From CAVRIA01 sp963721115 (GTDB lineage: Bacteria > Desulfobacterota > Binatia > HRBIN30 > CADEER01), in the NCBI GenBank assembly GCA_963721115.1, contig CAVRIA010000009.1, positions 223,185 to 287,184 on the forward strand: a stretch of DNA of 64,000 nt. The letters are read 5' to 3'. Below the pieces are notes generated by a model. The model had not been told where the DNA came from, did not search any database, and was given only the letters and a program-made list of their open reading frames with translations. The position numbers and the translations under genes were made by a program. Shown piece by piece: positions 8,610 through 17,781 of the stretch. The first letter of the stretch is position 1. The number at the start of each line of letters is the position of its first letter.

Positions 8610-8625
8610 GACGATCGAGGCGGGG

Positions 8626-9984
8626 TCAGGCGGTGGCCGCGTCGATCGATCGGGCCGTGACGTCGACCAGCCACCGGATCTCGTCGGCGCCGATGCTGAG
8701 CGGCGGCATGAGAATGATGACGTTGCCGAGCGGGCGGATGATGACGCCCTGCTGGCGGGCTTCCCGGGTGACCCGGATCCCGATGCGGGCCTCGGGCTCG
8801 TAGGGAGTGCGCCTGCCGCGGTCGCGCACCAGCTCGATGCCCACCATGAGGCCCCACTGCCGGATGTCCCCGACGTGGGCGAGCCCCGCGCACCGCTCTT
8901 GCAGAGCGGCCGCCAGCTCGGCGGCGCGCACCCGCACCCGTTCGACGACGGATTCCCGCTCGAAGACGTCGAGGTTGGCGACCGCGACGGCGCAGGCGAG
9001 CGGGTTTCCCGTGTAGGTGTGGCCGTGAAAGAAGGCCTCGAACCGCTCGTACGGGGCGAGAAAGGCGGAGAAGATCTCCTCGCTGGCGAGCGTCGCAGCG
9101 AGCGGCAGGTACCCGCCGGTGATGCCCTTGCCGAGGCAGAGGAGGTCGGGCTCGACCTGCTCGTGGTCGATGGCGAAGAGGCGGCCGGTGCGCCCGAAGC
9201 CGGTCGCGACCTCGTCGCAGAGGAGCAGGGTGTCGTAGCGGCGGGTCAGCTCGCGCAGAGCGCGCAGGTAGCCGGGGGGCTGGGCCCACATCCCCGCCGC
9301 CCCCTGCATCAGGGGCTCGACGATGAGGCCGGCGACCTCGTGGCCGTGCACGGAGAAGACCCGCTCGGCATCGGCCACCGCCAGCTCGAGAGCGCGCTGC
9401 GGGTCGTGGCCCCGCAGCCACCGGTAGACGTGCGGCGGGTCGATGCGCAGCGCCGCGGGCAGCACCGGGCGGAAGAAGCGGTGGAACGTCTCGCTGTAGC
9501 CGACGCCGACGGCGCCGAGCGTGTCGCCGTGGTACGCCTCGGTGAGGGAGACGAAGCGGGTGCGACGGGTGTGGCCGCGCAGCTGCCAGTACTGCAAGGC
9601 GATCTTCAGAGCGACCTCGACCGCGGTCGCCCCGGCGTCCGAGTAGAAGACCCGGGTCAGTGGCGCCGGTGTCAGGTCGGCCAGGCGCTTGGCGAGCACG
9701 ATCGCCGGTACGCTGGCCAGCCCGAGCATGGTGGTGTGCGCGATGCGTTCGGTCTGGGCGCGCAGCGCCTCGTCGAGCTCCGGCTTGCGGTGGCCGTGAA
9801 CGTTGCACCAGAGGGAGGAGACGCCGTCCAGGTAGCGGCGGCCCTGCGTGTCGATGAGGTAGTTGCCGTCCCCGCGCTCGATGATGAGCGGCGGCTCGCT
9901 CAGCCACTCCCGCATCTGGGTGAAGGGATGCCAGAGGTAACGGTGGTCCCAGGCCTCGAGCTGCGTCTGAGAAGGGGACGTCAT
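8626..9984 (-). CDS. bioA: Adenosylmethionine-8-amino-7-oxononanoate aminotransferase
   Basis: 452 residues, the usual BioA length. N-terminal WHPFTQM and DGVSSLWCNVHGHRKPELD are BioA-specific; DEVATGFGRTGRLFA is the class III aminotransferase segment with the PLP-contacting Asp, and CLGKGITGGYLPLAATL contains the PLP lysine. It converts KAPA to DAPA using S-adenosylmethionine as amino donor. The purine-rich GGGAG directly abuts the ATG at 9984, an unusually tight spacing. It follows bioF by 69 bp. Confidence 0.93.
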   Translation of the reverse strand: MTSPSQTQLEAWDHRYLWHPFTQMREWLSEPPLIIERGDGNYLIDTQGRRYLDGVSSLWCNVHGHRKPELDEALRAQTERIAHTTMLGLASVPAIVLAKRLADLTPAPLTRVFYSDAGATAVEVALKIALQYWQLRGHTRRTRFVSLTEAYHGDTLGAVGVGYSETFHRFFRPVLPAALRIDPPHVYRWLRGHDPQRALELAVADAERVFSVHGHEVAGLIVEPLMQGAAGMWAQPPGYLRALRELTRRYDTLLLCDEVATGFGRTGRLFAIDHEQVEPDLLCLGKGITGGYLPLAATLASEEIFSAFLAPYERFEAFFHGHTYTGNPLACAVAVANLDVFERESVVERVRVRAAELAAALQERCAGLAHVGDIRQWGLMVGIELVRDRGRRTPYEPEARIGIRVTREARQQGVIIRPLGNVIILMPPLSIGADEIRWLVDVTARSIDAATA

Positions 9985-10053
9985 CTCCCGTTCCAGCGAT
10001 CCGCCGGCGGCGAGTAGGTGCCGACTCCTCCGAGGAGTGGCCGCGGGTCGGGT

Positions 10054-11235
10054 TCAGGGCGAGAGCTCCGCCGGGCGCGCCGGAGCGGTTGCCGCGAAGG
10101 CGGCGATCGCCTCGCGGATGTCGCCCTCCGTGTGCGTCGCCATCACGGTAGCGCGGATGCGGGCGCTGCCCTCGGGGACCGACGGCGGACGGATACCGCG
10201 CGCCAGCACGCCGCGCTCGAGCAGATCGTCCGAGAGACGCATGGTCGCGCCGGGGTCGCCGATCATCACCGGCAGGATGTGGCTGTCCGCCCCGGGCACG
10301 ACGTAGCCGAGGTGGCGCAGCCCGTTGCCCAGCAGTGCCCCGTTTCGCCGCAGGAGCAGCCGTCGCGACGGCTCGTTGCGCACGATCGCCAGCGCCGACG
10401 CGGCGGCGGCGACGACCGGCGGGGGCAGGGCGGTGGTGTAGACGAAGGGGCGCGCGGCGTTGGTCAGAAAGTCGACCAGTGCCGCGCTGCCGGCGACGTA
10501 GGCGCCGAAGGCGCCGAGCGCCTTGCCGAGCGTTCCCATCTGAACGGTGACGCGCCCCCGCAGGCCGAGGGCCTCGACCAGGCCGGCGCCGTTCTCCCCG
10601 ACCACGCCGGTGGCATGGGCCTCGTCGACCATCACCATGGCGCCGTGGCCCTCGGCGAGCTCGCAGATGCGGCGCAGCGGCGCCGCGTCGCCGTCCATGC
10701 TGAAGATCGAATCGGTGACGATCAGCCGCCGCCGCGCCGGCACCCGCTGCAGGAGCCGCTCGAGCGACTCGGCGTCGGCGTGCCGGTAGACGTACACCGC
10801 GGCGCGCGAGAGGCGGCACCCATCGATGATGCTGGCGTGGTTGAGCGCGTCGCTGAACACGGCGTCGCCGTCGTCGACGAGCGAGGCGATGGTGCCGAGG
10901 TTGGCGTGATAGCCCGAGTTGAACAGCAGGCAGCGCTCGGTGCCCTTGAAAGCCGCCAGGCTCTCTTCCAGCTCGTGGTGCAGCCGCATCGATCCCGATA
11001 CCAACCGCGAGCCGCCGGCGCCGACCCCGTAGGTCCGGGCGGCGCGGACCGCCGCCTCGACCACCGCCGGGTCGTCGGCCAGACCGAGGTAGTTGTTCGA
11101 GCACAGGCACAGCACCGAGCGGCCGTCGATCACGACCCGGTTGCCCTGGGCGCCGTCGACGACCCGCATCTCGCGGCGCAGCCCTTGGGCGGCGCGGCGT
11201 TGCAGCTCCTCTTCGAAGAACGCGTCCGGCCGCAT
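10054..11235 (-). CDS. bioF: 8-amino-7-oxononanoate synthase
   Basis: 393 residues from the ATG at 11235. SNNYLGLADDP near the N-terminus, FNSGYHANLG, DALNHASIIDG, VMVDEAHATG (PLP Asp and His) and MGTLGKALGAFGAYVAG with the PLP lysine are all present. The enzyme condenses pimeloyl-ACP/CoA with alanine, the first ring-building step of biotin. It is the first gene of the operon. Longer upstream reading extends into the repeat array and is not supported. Confidence 0.93.
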   Translation of the reverse strand: MRPDAFFEEELQRRAAQGLRREMRVVDGAQGNRVVIDGRSVLCLCSNNYLGLADDPAVVEAAVRAARTYGVGAGGSRLVSGSMRLHHELEESLAAFKGTERCLLFNSGYHANLGTIASLVDDGDAVFSDALNHASIIDGCRLSRAAVYVYRHADAESLERLLQRVPARRRLIVTDSIFSMDGDAAPLRRICELAEGHGAMVMVDEAHATGVVGENGAGLVEALGLRGRVTVQMGTLGKALGAFGAYVAGSAALVDFLTNAARPFVYTTALPPPVVAAAASALAIVRNEPSRRLLLRRNGALLGNGLRHLGYVVPGADSHILPVMIGDPGATMRLSDDLLERGVLARGIRPPSVPEGSARIRATVMATHTEGDIREAIAAFAATAPARPAELSP

Positions 11236-12204
11236 CGCCCGACGCTTAATCCCCACCCCGGCGCGTGTCAACGTACCTGGCGAGTGTCGTGGCGCTCGTC
11301 CCATCCCCGACGGAGGGTCACGCGCAGCGCGCACCCGAAGACCATGAGAGCAACCTTCCCTTGCCCTCCTTGATAGGGCCCATCGATAAAACGCCTCCTG
11401 TTCGCGGTCGGAAACGGGAAGCCCCTCCGCCTCCCCTTTGATCACAAGGAACCGGGTTGTTTCATGCGGGGCTTGCGCCCCTGCAACCCCTCCGGGGAGG
11501 GAACCGCTCAGACGCCGCGGTTCCCTCCCCGCGCCCCTCTCTCCGGTGGCTCCGCTCCGAGGCGAATCCGCTTCCCCGCTCAGCACCGGACTTGGCGGTC
11601 GGCGCGCGTAACGGGATCCGCCTCACTGCCTGAATCTACGCGCCACTGACGGGAACCGACTCCCTCGGTCTCGTGCACGGCTTCACCACCGCGCCACTCT
11701 CTGCCGATCTCGCTCTCCCGCCTCTTCGAAAGGTCGAGGCCTTGGAGTTTCGATTTCTTGTTCTTTCGCTTCGCGATGAAGCGCTTCGCTCGGGGTGCGC
11801 AGCACGCTCGATCGAGGTGTTTCGACCGCATGCATCGTTGCGAGCACACCGCTCTCTTCGAACGCGCGCGTGGACGCGGTTCGGGCAGAGCCGCGCCAGA
11901 ATGGTGGTGGTCGATCGGGTGGCTCACTGGGACTGCGCTACCTGGCCGCGGGGCGACCACTACACCCTATTTGCCCGCGCAGCGTTCAAGGGAAGTGGGA
12001 GCTCGAGGGCGACAACCGTAGGTTTCGCCCTCGAAGGGCGCGGGGGCGGCAGCCCCGCACCGACAAAGGGGGTCCACCCGAGGGGCGGCGGGGTCTTCCG
12101 CGGGATTCCGAGACAACGGCGGAGACAAAGAGCCCCTCCGCCTCCCCGTTGATCACAAGGAACCGGTTTGTTTTGTGCGGGGCTTGCGCCCCTGCGGCCC
12201 CTCC

Positions 12205-12241
12205 GGGGAGGGAACCGCTCAGACGCCGCGGTTCCCTCCCC
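12205..12241. repeat. 14-bp perfect hairpin inside repeat unit 2
   Basis: GGGGAGGGAACCGC, a 9-base loop (TCAGACGCC) and GCGGTTCCCTCCCC. The same hairpin is present in units 1, 3 and 4; unit 5 keeps only a fragment. It is the strongest structure in the repeat. Confidence 0.7.
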
Positions 12242-14039
12242 GCACCCCTCTCTCCGGTGGCTCCGCTCCGAGGCGAATCCGCTTCCCCGCTCAGCACCGG
12301 ACCTGGCGGTCGGCGCGCGTAACGGGATCCGCCTCACTACCTGAATCTACGCGCCACTGACGGGAACCGACTCCCTCGGTCTCGTGCACGGCTTCACCAC
12401 CGCGCCACTCTCTGCCGATCTCGCCCTCCCGCCTCTTCGAAAGGTCGAGGCCTTGGAGTTTTGATTTCTTTCTTTCGCTTCGCGATGAAGCGCTTCGCTC
12501 GGAGTGCGCGGCACGATCGATCGACGTGTTTCGACCGCATGCCTCGTTCCGAGCACACCGCTCTCTTCGAACGCGCGCGTGGACGCGGTTCGGTCGGAGC
12601 CGCGCCAGAAAGGTGGTGGTCGATCGGGTGGCTCACTGGGACTGCGCTGCCTGGCCGCGGGGCGACCACTACACCCTATTTGCCCGCGCAGCGTTCAAGG
12701 GAAGTGGGAGCTCGAGGGCGACAACCGTAGGTTTCGCCCTCGAGGGGCGCGGGGGCAGCAGCCCCGCACCGACAATGGGGGTCCACCCGAGGGGCGGCGG
12801 GGTCCGTCGGGATTCCGGACCGCGGTCGGAGACAAGGAGCCCCTCCGCCTCCCCGTTGATCACAAGGAACCGGTTTGTTCTCGTGCGGGGCTTGCGCCCC
12901 TGCGACCCCTCCGGGGAGGGAACCGCTCAGACGCCGCGGTTCCCTCCCCGCACCCCTCTCTCCGGTGGCTCCGCTCCGAGGCGAATCCGCTTCCCCGCTC
13001 AGCACCGGACCTGGCGGTCGGCGCGCGTAACGGGATCCGCCTCACTGCCTGAATCTACGCGCCACTGACGGGAACCGACTCCCTCGGTCTCGTGCACGGC
13101 TTCACCACCGCGCCACTCTCTGCCGATCTCGTCCTCCCGCCTCTTCGAAAGGTCGAGGCCTTGGAGTTTTGATTTCTTCTTCTTTCGCTTCGCGATGAAG
13201 CGCTTCGCTCGGAGTGCGCGGCACGCTCGATCGGGGTGTTTCGACCGCATGCCTCGTTGCGAGCACACCGCTCTCTTCGAACGCGCGCGTGGACGCGGTT
13301 CGGGCGGAGCCGCGCCAGAATGGTGGTGGTCGATCGGGTGGCTCACTGGGACTGCGCTGCCTGGCCGCGGGGCGACCACTACACCCTATTTGCCCGCGCA
13401 GCGTTCAAGGGAAGTGGGAGCTCGAGGGCGACAACCGTAGGTTTCGCCCTCGAAGGGCGCGGGGGCGGCAGCCCCGCACCGACAATGGGGGTCCACCCGA
13501 GGGGCGGCGGGGTCTGTCCGCGGGAGTCCCAGACAACGGCGGAGACAAAGAGCCCCTCCGCCTCCCCGTTGATCACAAGGAACCGGTTTGTTTCGTGCGG
13601 GGCTTGCGCCCCTGCGGCCCCACCGGGGAGGGAACCGCTCAGACGCCGCGGTTCCCTCCCCGCACCCCTCTCTCCGGTGGCTCCGCTCCGAGGCGAATCC
13701 GCTTCCCCGCTCAGCACCGGACCTGGCGGTCGGCGCGCGTAACGGGATACGCCCCACTGCTGAATCTACGCGCCACTGACGGGAACCGACTCCCTCGGTC
13801 TCGTGCACGGCTTCACCACCGCGCCACTCTCTGCCGATCTCGCTCTCCCGCCTCTTCGAAAGGTCGAGGCCTTGGAGTTTTGATTTCTTCTTTCGCTTCG
13901 CGATGAACGCTTCGCTCGGCGTGCGCAGCACGATCGATCGACGTGTTTCGACCACATGCCTCGTTCCGAGCACACCGCTCTCTTCGAACGCGCGCGTGGA
14001 CGCGGTTCGGTCGGAGCCCCGCCAGAAGGGTGGTGCTCG

Positions 14040-14345
14040 ATCGGGTTCTGATCCGAAACCCAACAGCCAACAACTCAACAACCTGACAACCTGCGCTCAG
14101 AGTCTCGAGGGCGACAACCGTAGGTTTCTCCTGGTTGTTGGGCTTTTCAACCCGGGTTCACAGGCGCGCAACACTCGTCGGCCCCTTCCCTGCTGGGCCT
14201 CTTCGAAGTCCGCCCGCGGTCCCCGCGGCCGCATCGGCACTTGATTGTGGTGCGGGCGTCCCGCCTTGTCACGGGGCTGGGTTGAGAGGGGAGAGAGCGG
14301 TCCTTTGGACCGCTATGCAGGCCGGAGGCCTACACCACTAAGACG
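14040..14345. repeat. Interruption of the array by unrelated short repeats
   Basis: Unit 4 breaks at about 14040. A CAACAACTCAACAACCTG-type low-complexity stretch (14065-14095) follows, then a fragment of the CGAGGGCGACAACCGTAGG block, then small hairpins such as AGCGGTCC-TTT-GGACCGCT (14303-14321). A second AAC-rich stretch lies at 14589-14621 inside the partial unit 5. This looks like nested insertion or patchwork rearrangement. Confidence 0.5.
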
Positions 14346-14800
14346 AGATTCCCTCCCCGAGCCCCTCTCTCCGGTGGCTCCGCTCCGAGGCGAATCCGCT
14401 TCCCCGCTCAGCACCGGACCTGGCCGTCGGCGCGCGTAACGGGATACGCCCCACTACCTGAATCTACGCGCCACTGACGGGAATCGACTCCCTCGGTCTC
14501 GCGCACGGCTTCACCACCGCGCCACTCTCTGCCGATCTCGCTCCTCGCGCCTCTTCGGAAGGTCGAGGCCTTGGATTTTGATTCAAGACCCAACAACCAA
14601 CAGCTCAACAACGTAACAACCTGCCCTGTCGCGCCTCTTCGAAAGGTCGAGGCCTTTCGAGTTTCGATTTTCCGAAGGCACCAGCGAGAAAATCGACAAA
14701 CTCTGCCTAGGAGGGGGTCGAGGGTCGACGGATGTGTGCCCTGAGTTCGGAGGAGCGCAAATGGACCGCGCGCGGCATCCGCGATACGATGCCGCCGTTC

Positions 14801-16153
14801 ATGTCCAAGGCGCGCACGGTCTTCATCTGCCAGAGCTGCGGCTTTCAGACGACGCGATGGCTGGGCCGCTGCCCCGACTGCCAGGAGTGGAACACCCTGG
14901 TGGAGGAGCACGCGGCCGCGGCGCCGGCGGGGCGAAGGTCGGCCGGGGAGGCGGCGCGCCCGCAGCCGATCACCGAGGTGGTGGCCGCCGCCGAGCCGCG
15001 CTCGAGCAGTGGTATCGACGAGCTCGACCGCGTGCTCGGCGGCGGCGTCGTGCCGGGCTCCGTGGTCCTCATCGGCGGCGATCCGGGGATCGGCAAGTCG
15101 ACCCTCGTGCTACAGGCGCTGGGGGCGCTGGCGCGGCGCGGCGTCGCGCTCTACGTCTCGGGCGAGGAGTCTCCGCAGCAGGTCAAGATGCGCGCCGATC
15201 GGCTCGGCGTCGCCGAGGACCAGCTGCTGCTGCTGGCCGAGACCGGCGTCGAGGCGATCCTGACGCAGGCCGAGAGCACGCGCCCGATCGTTCTCGCCAT
15301 CGACTCGATCCAGACGATGTTCACCGAGCAGCTCGGCTCCGCCCCCGGCAGCATCGGCCAGGTGCGCGAGAGCGCCGCCCAGCTGGTGCAGTTCGCCAAG
15401 CGCCGCCAGCTCGCCTGCGTCCTGATCGGCCACGTCACCAAGGAGGGCGCCTTCGCCGGCCCGCGCGTGCTCGAGCACATGGTCGACACGGTTCTCTACT
15501 TCGAGGGCGATCGCGGCCACTCGTTTCGGATCCTGCGGGCGGTGAAGAACCGCTTCGGCTCGACGAACGAGATCGGCGTCTTCGAGATGAAGGAGAACGG
15601 CCTGCAGCCGGTCGCCAACCCCTCGGCGCTCTTCCTCGCCGAGCGGCCGGTCGACGTGCCGGGCTCGGTGGTCGTCGCCAGCATCGAGGGAACGCGGCCG
15701 ATCCTGGTCGAGCTGCAGGCGCTGGTCTCGCCGAGCGCGTTGGGGACGCCGCGGCGCACGACGCTGGGGCTCGACCACAACCGGGTGGCGCTGCTGGTCG
15801 CCATCCTGGAGAAGAAGATGGGGCTGCAGCTCGCCGGCCACGACATCTTCCTGAACGTCGCCGGCGGCGTGCGCCTGGACGAGCCGGCGACGGACCTCGG
15901 TGCGGTCGTGGCCGTGGCCTCCAGCTTCCTCGACCGCCCGATCGATCCGCACACGCTGGTGCTCGGCGAGGTCGGCCTGGCGGGCGAGGTGCGCTCTGTC
16001 GGCCAGGCGGAGGCGCGCGTCTGGGAAGGCGCCAAGCTCGGCTTCCGCCGCTGCATCCTTCCCGAGGGCGCGCGCCGCCAGCTGCCCGCCATCGAGGGGG
16101 TGGACCTGTGCGGGGTGCAGTCGCTGCAGGAGGCGTGGGATCTGCTGTTCTGA
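14801..16153 (+). CDS. radA: RadA, DNA recombination/repair helicase
   Basis: 450 residues. A C4 zinc finger at the N-terminus (CQSCGFQTTRWLGRCPDCQEW), a Walker A GGDPGIGKSTL near residue 95, Walker B VLAIDSIQTM, the RadA-specific KNRFGSTNEIGVFEM, and a C-terminal Lon-protease-like domain (DHNRVALLVAILEKKMGLQL ... LGEVGLAGEVRSVGQAE). RadA drives branch migration in recombinational repair. ATG at 14801 is chosen because the zinc finger starts 9 residues later; ATG at 14789 is also possible. Confidence 0.93.
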   Translation: MSKARTVFICQSCGFQTTRWLGRCPDCQEWNTLVEEHAAAAPAGRRSAGEAARPQPITEVVAAAEPRSSSGIDELDRVLGGGVVPGSVVLIGGDPGIGKSTLVLQALGALARRGVALYVSGEESPQQVKMRADRLGVAEDQLLLLAETGVEAILTQAESTRPIVLAIDSIQTMFTEQLGSAPGSIGQVRESAAQLVQFAKRRQLACVLIGHVTKEGAFAGPRVLEHMVDTVLYFEGDRGHSFRILRAVKNRFGSTNEIGVFEMKENGLQPVANPSALFLAERPVDVPGSVVVASIEGTRPILVELQALVSPSALGTPRRTTLGLDHNRVALLVAILEKKMGLQLAGHDIFLNVAGGVRLDEPATDLGAVVAVASSFLDRPIDPHTLVLGEVGLAGEVRSVGQAEARVWEGAKLGFRRCILPEGARRQLPAIEGVDLCGVQSLQEAWDLLF

Positions 16154-16225
16154 TGCGGTGCTGATGTGCTGACGTGTTGACGTGCTGACGTGTTGACGTG
16201 CTGACGTGTTGACGTGGCGAGTCAG
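16154..16225. repeat. Tandem GCTGACGT/GTTGACGT repeat between convergent genes
   Basis: After the radA stop a unit of about 16 bases (GCTGACGTGTTGACGT) is repeated about three times, then GTCAGCGAGTCAGC follows, which can pair with GCTGAC. The opposing gene takes its stop codon from this block. It belongs to the class of simple-motif gene-end elements seen elsewhere in the window. Confidence 0.65.
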
Positions 16226-17167
16226 CGAGTCAGCCGCTCGACCGGATTCGAATCGAATTGGGCCGGGGTAGCGCCGCCGCGCGGGCCGCAGGTGGCGAGG
16301 CGCAGGGGCTGGCGGATGCCGGCCGCCGGCGCCGCGGCGGGACCGGTGACGCGAAACGCGTAGTGCGCCGCCGGGCCGGCGATGACCCAGCAGCCGCCGT
16401 CCGGACTCGCGTCTTCGGCGACGGGCTCGAGAGTGAGAGGGCGGTCGCCGAGGTGCGCGGTGCGCGCGATGCGCAGGGGGAAGGCGGTGACGCTGTGGAC
16501 GTCCACGATCGCGCCGGCGAGGTCGTCGTAGCGGTCGAAGTCGGTGCGGGCGAAGAGGCGGGCGTTGCCGGCCGAAAGGTCCTTGTCGACGCCGGAGGTC
16601 GCGGCCTCCCAGAAGCGCGGTGCCCCGGTGTCGACGTGTAGGAATCCTTCCGCGGCGTAGAGGCCGACGCCACCGGTATGCAGAGCGCGCAGGCTCATCC
16701 AGACGCGCCGCAGGTCGAGCCCGACCAGCTTCAGATCGGCGGCCAGGCCCTCCGTGTGCAGGGAGGCCTTGGCGACCTGGCGGCCGGAGGCGCGCAGGTC
16801 GCCGTTGAACTCGGGGCTTCGATAGCCGGAGACCAGGATCGTCTTCTTCGGGTGGTAGCGGTCCTGGATGTAGTCGATCAGCTCGATGAGACGCAGGGAC
16901 ACCTCGCCCTCGCGCCCGTCGCTGCGCGAGCGAAAGAAGTGGCGGATGCGGGCGATCGCCTGCGGGTCGTAGCGCCCGTCCGGGCCGCGGAAGCGGACGG
17001 AGAGACGGTCGGGAAAGTAGGCGTGCTCGAGCGCGATCGTGCCGTCGCCCGAGAAGAAGAAACGGGACGTGCCGGCCTGAGCCCGTGCCGGCGCTGCGCC
17101 GAAGAGCGAGCAGAAGAGCGCAGCAGAGGAAGGCCGGAGAGCTTCGGCGCCGTGGAATGGAGCTCAT
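16222..17167 (-). CDS. Secreted M15/DUF882 (YcbK/MepK-like) peptidase, frameshifted
   Basis: Zinc-peptidase motifs are clear: SGYRSPEFN, SLHTEGLAADLKL (SxHxxGxAxD, two metal ligands) and the later GFLHVDTG histidine. The downstream frame has no possible start codon: upstream it reads LFGAAPARAQAG, the end of a signal peptide, and then meets a stop. The missing N-terminus (MSSIPRRRSSPAFLCCALLL) lies one frame over from the ATG at 17167. One single-base shift at about 17100 restores a 315-codon gene with a normal signal peptide. Homologues cleave peptidoglycan cross-links. It converges on radA. Confidence 0.72.
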
Positions 17168-17334
17168 CGTCCGCCCTTGCTAGCGCACCGCGTGCGGCGC
17201 GGCAATTTGGGCCGCCGCGCAACGATATCCGAGGCCGCACCGCCGCGCGCGTTTGTTGTTGAAAGGGCCGGGTCGCGATGGGATAACCGACGGACACCGC
17301 CGGTGCGGGCGGAGGAAGGACCGAAGGGCGAACG

Positions 17335-17778
17335 ATGAGAAGAGCCTGTTGTCGAGCGGCGGCGCGGCACCGGCGGATCCTCTGGGTCGGCGCGATCATC
17401 TTCCTGCTGTGGCCGGCGGCGAGAGTGGCCCGCGCGGCGGAAGGTGAGGCCGCCTCGGACCGAGGTCGTTCGGTGGCGGCGCCATCCGCCCCCGCCCCCG
17501 GCGCCGGAATGCGCGTGTACATCGATCCGCGGACGGGAAAGGTGGGACCGCCGCCCGCGGCTGTGCCGCCCGCGGCTGCGCCGGAAGCGGCGGGCCGGGG
17601 ACGCGCGGCCGCCCCCGTCGAGCCGCTGGTCGAGGTGCCGGGCCGCAGCGCGGCGGGCGGGTACACCGTCGACCTGAGGCGGCGGCTGCGCGGCGACGTC
17701 GCGGCGCGACGGGACGGCTCGGGCAACGTCGACGTGGAATGTGTCGAGCACGGCGCGCCGTGCCCGGCGGCGGAATAG
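17335..17778 (+). CDS. Small secreted protein with DPRTGK motif
   Basis: 147 residues. Basic N-terminus and hydrophobic core (about residues 14-34) form a signal peptide ending near ARA. The mature part is Ala/Pro-rich, with GMRVYIDPRTGKVGPPP near residue 58, a motif seen in short exported proteins of this kind, and two cysteines near the C-terminus. It lies 3 bp before the metalloprotease gene, so the two are probably cotranscribed. Function unknown. Confidence 0.6.
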   Translation: MRRACCRAAARHRRILWVGAIIFLLWPAARVARAAEGEAASDRGRSVAAPSAPAPGAGMRVYIDPRTGKVGPPPAAVPPAAAPEAAGRGRAAAPVEPLVEVPGRSAAGGYTVDLRRRLRGDVAARRDGSGNVDVECVEHGAPCPAAE

Positions 17779-17781
17779 ACG

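Larger units (their letters stand above)
11403..14680. repeat. Tandem array of ~0.71-kb structured non-coding repeats
   Basis: The marker CGCTCAGCACCGGA recurs with its inner CAGC at 11581, 12292, 13000, 13712 and 14409, spacings 711, 708, 712 and 697. Three units are full length, the fourth is interrupted after about 14040 and the fifth is partial. Each full unit holds several perfect hairpins: a 14-bp stem starting GGGGAGGGAACCGC (12205-12241 in unit 2), a 9-bp stem CGAGGGCGA/TCGCCCTCG, and GTGGTCG/CGACCAC about 40 bases apart. Spacings that are not multiples of three and disrupted frames argue against coding. The array separates bioF and radA, which are read outward. Could be a repeated structured RNA or a selfish repeat; I see no known family. 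Confidence 0.75.

Noticed and set aside
12360..12420. tRNA-Leu-like stretch (GCGGTGGTGAAGCCG) in the repeat units, minus strand
   Set aside because: The acceptor ends are direct, not inverted, repeats and the T-arm cannot pair; not a tRNA.
11403..14680. Long open reading frames on both strands of the array
   Set aside because: Frames break between copies by non-triplet indels and the sequences are low-complexity Arg/Pro/Ser strings; non-coding.
11403..14680. CRISPR-like array
   Set aside because: Units are about 0.71 kb with no short repeats and unique spacers.
15110..17167. 685-residue minus-strand reading antisense to radA
   Set aside because: Only its first 25 codons (signal peptide of the M15 peptidase) are real; the rest is shadow.
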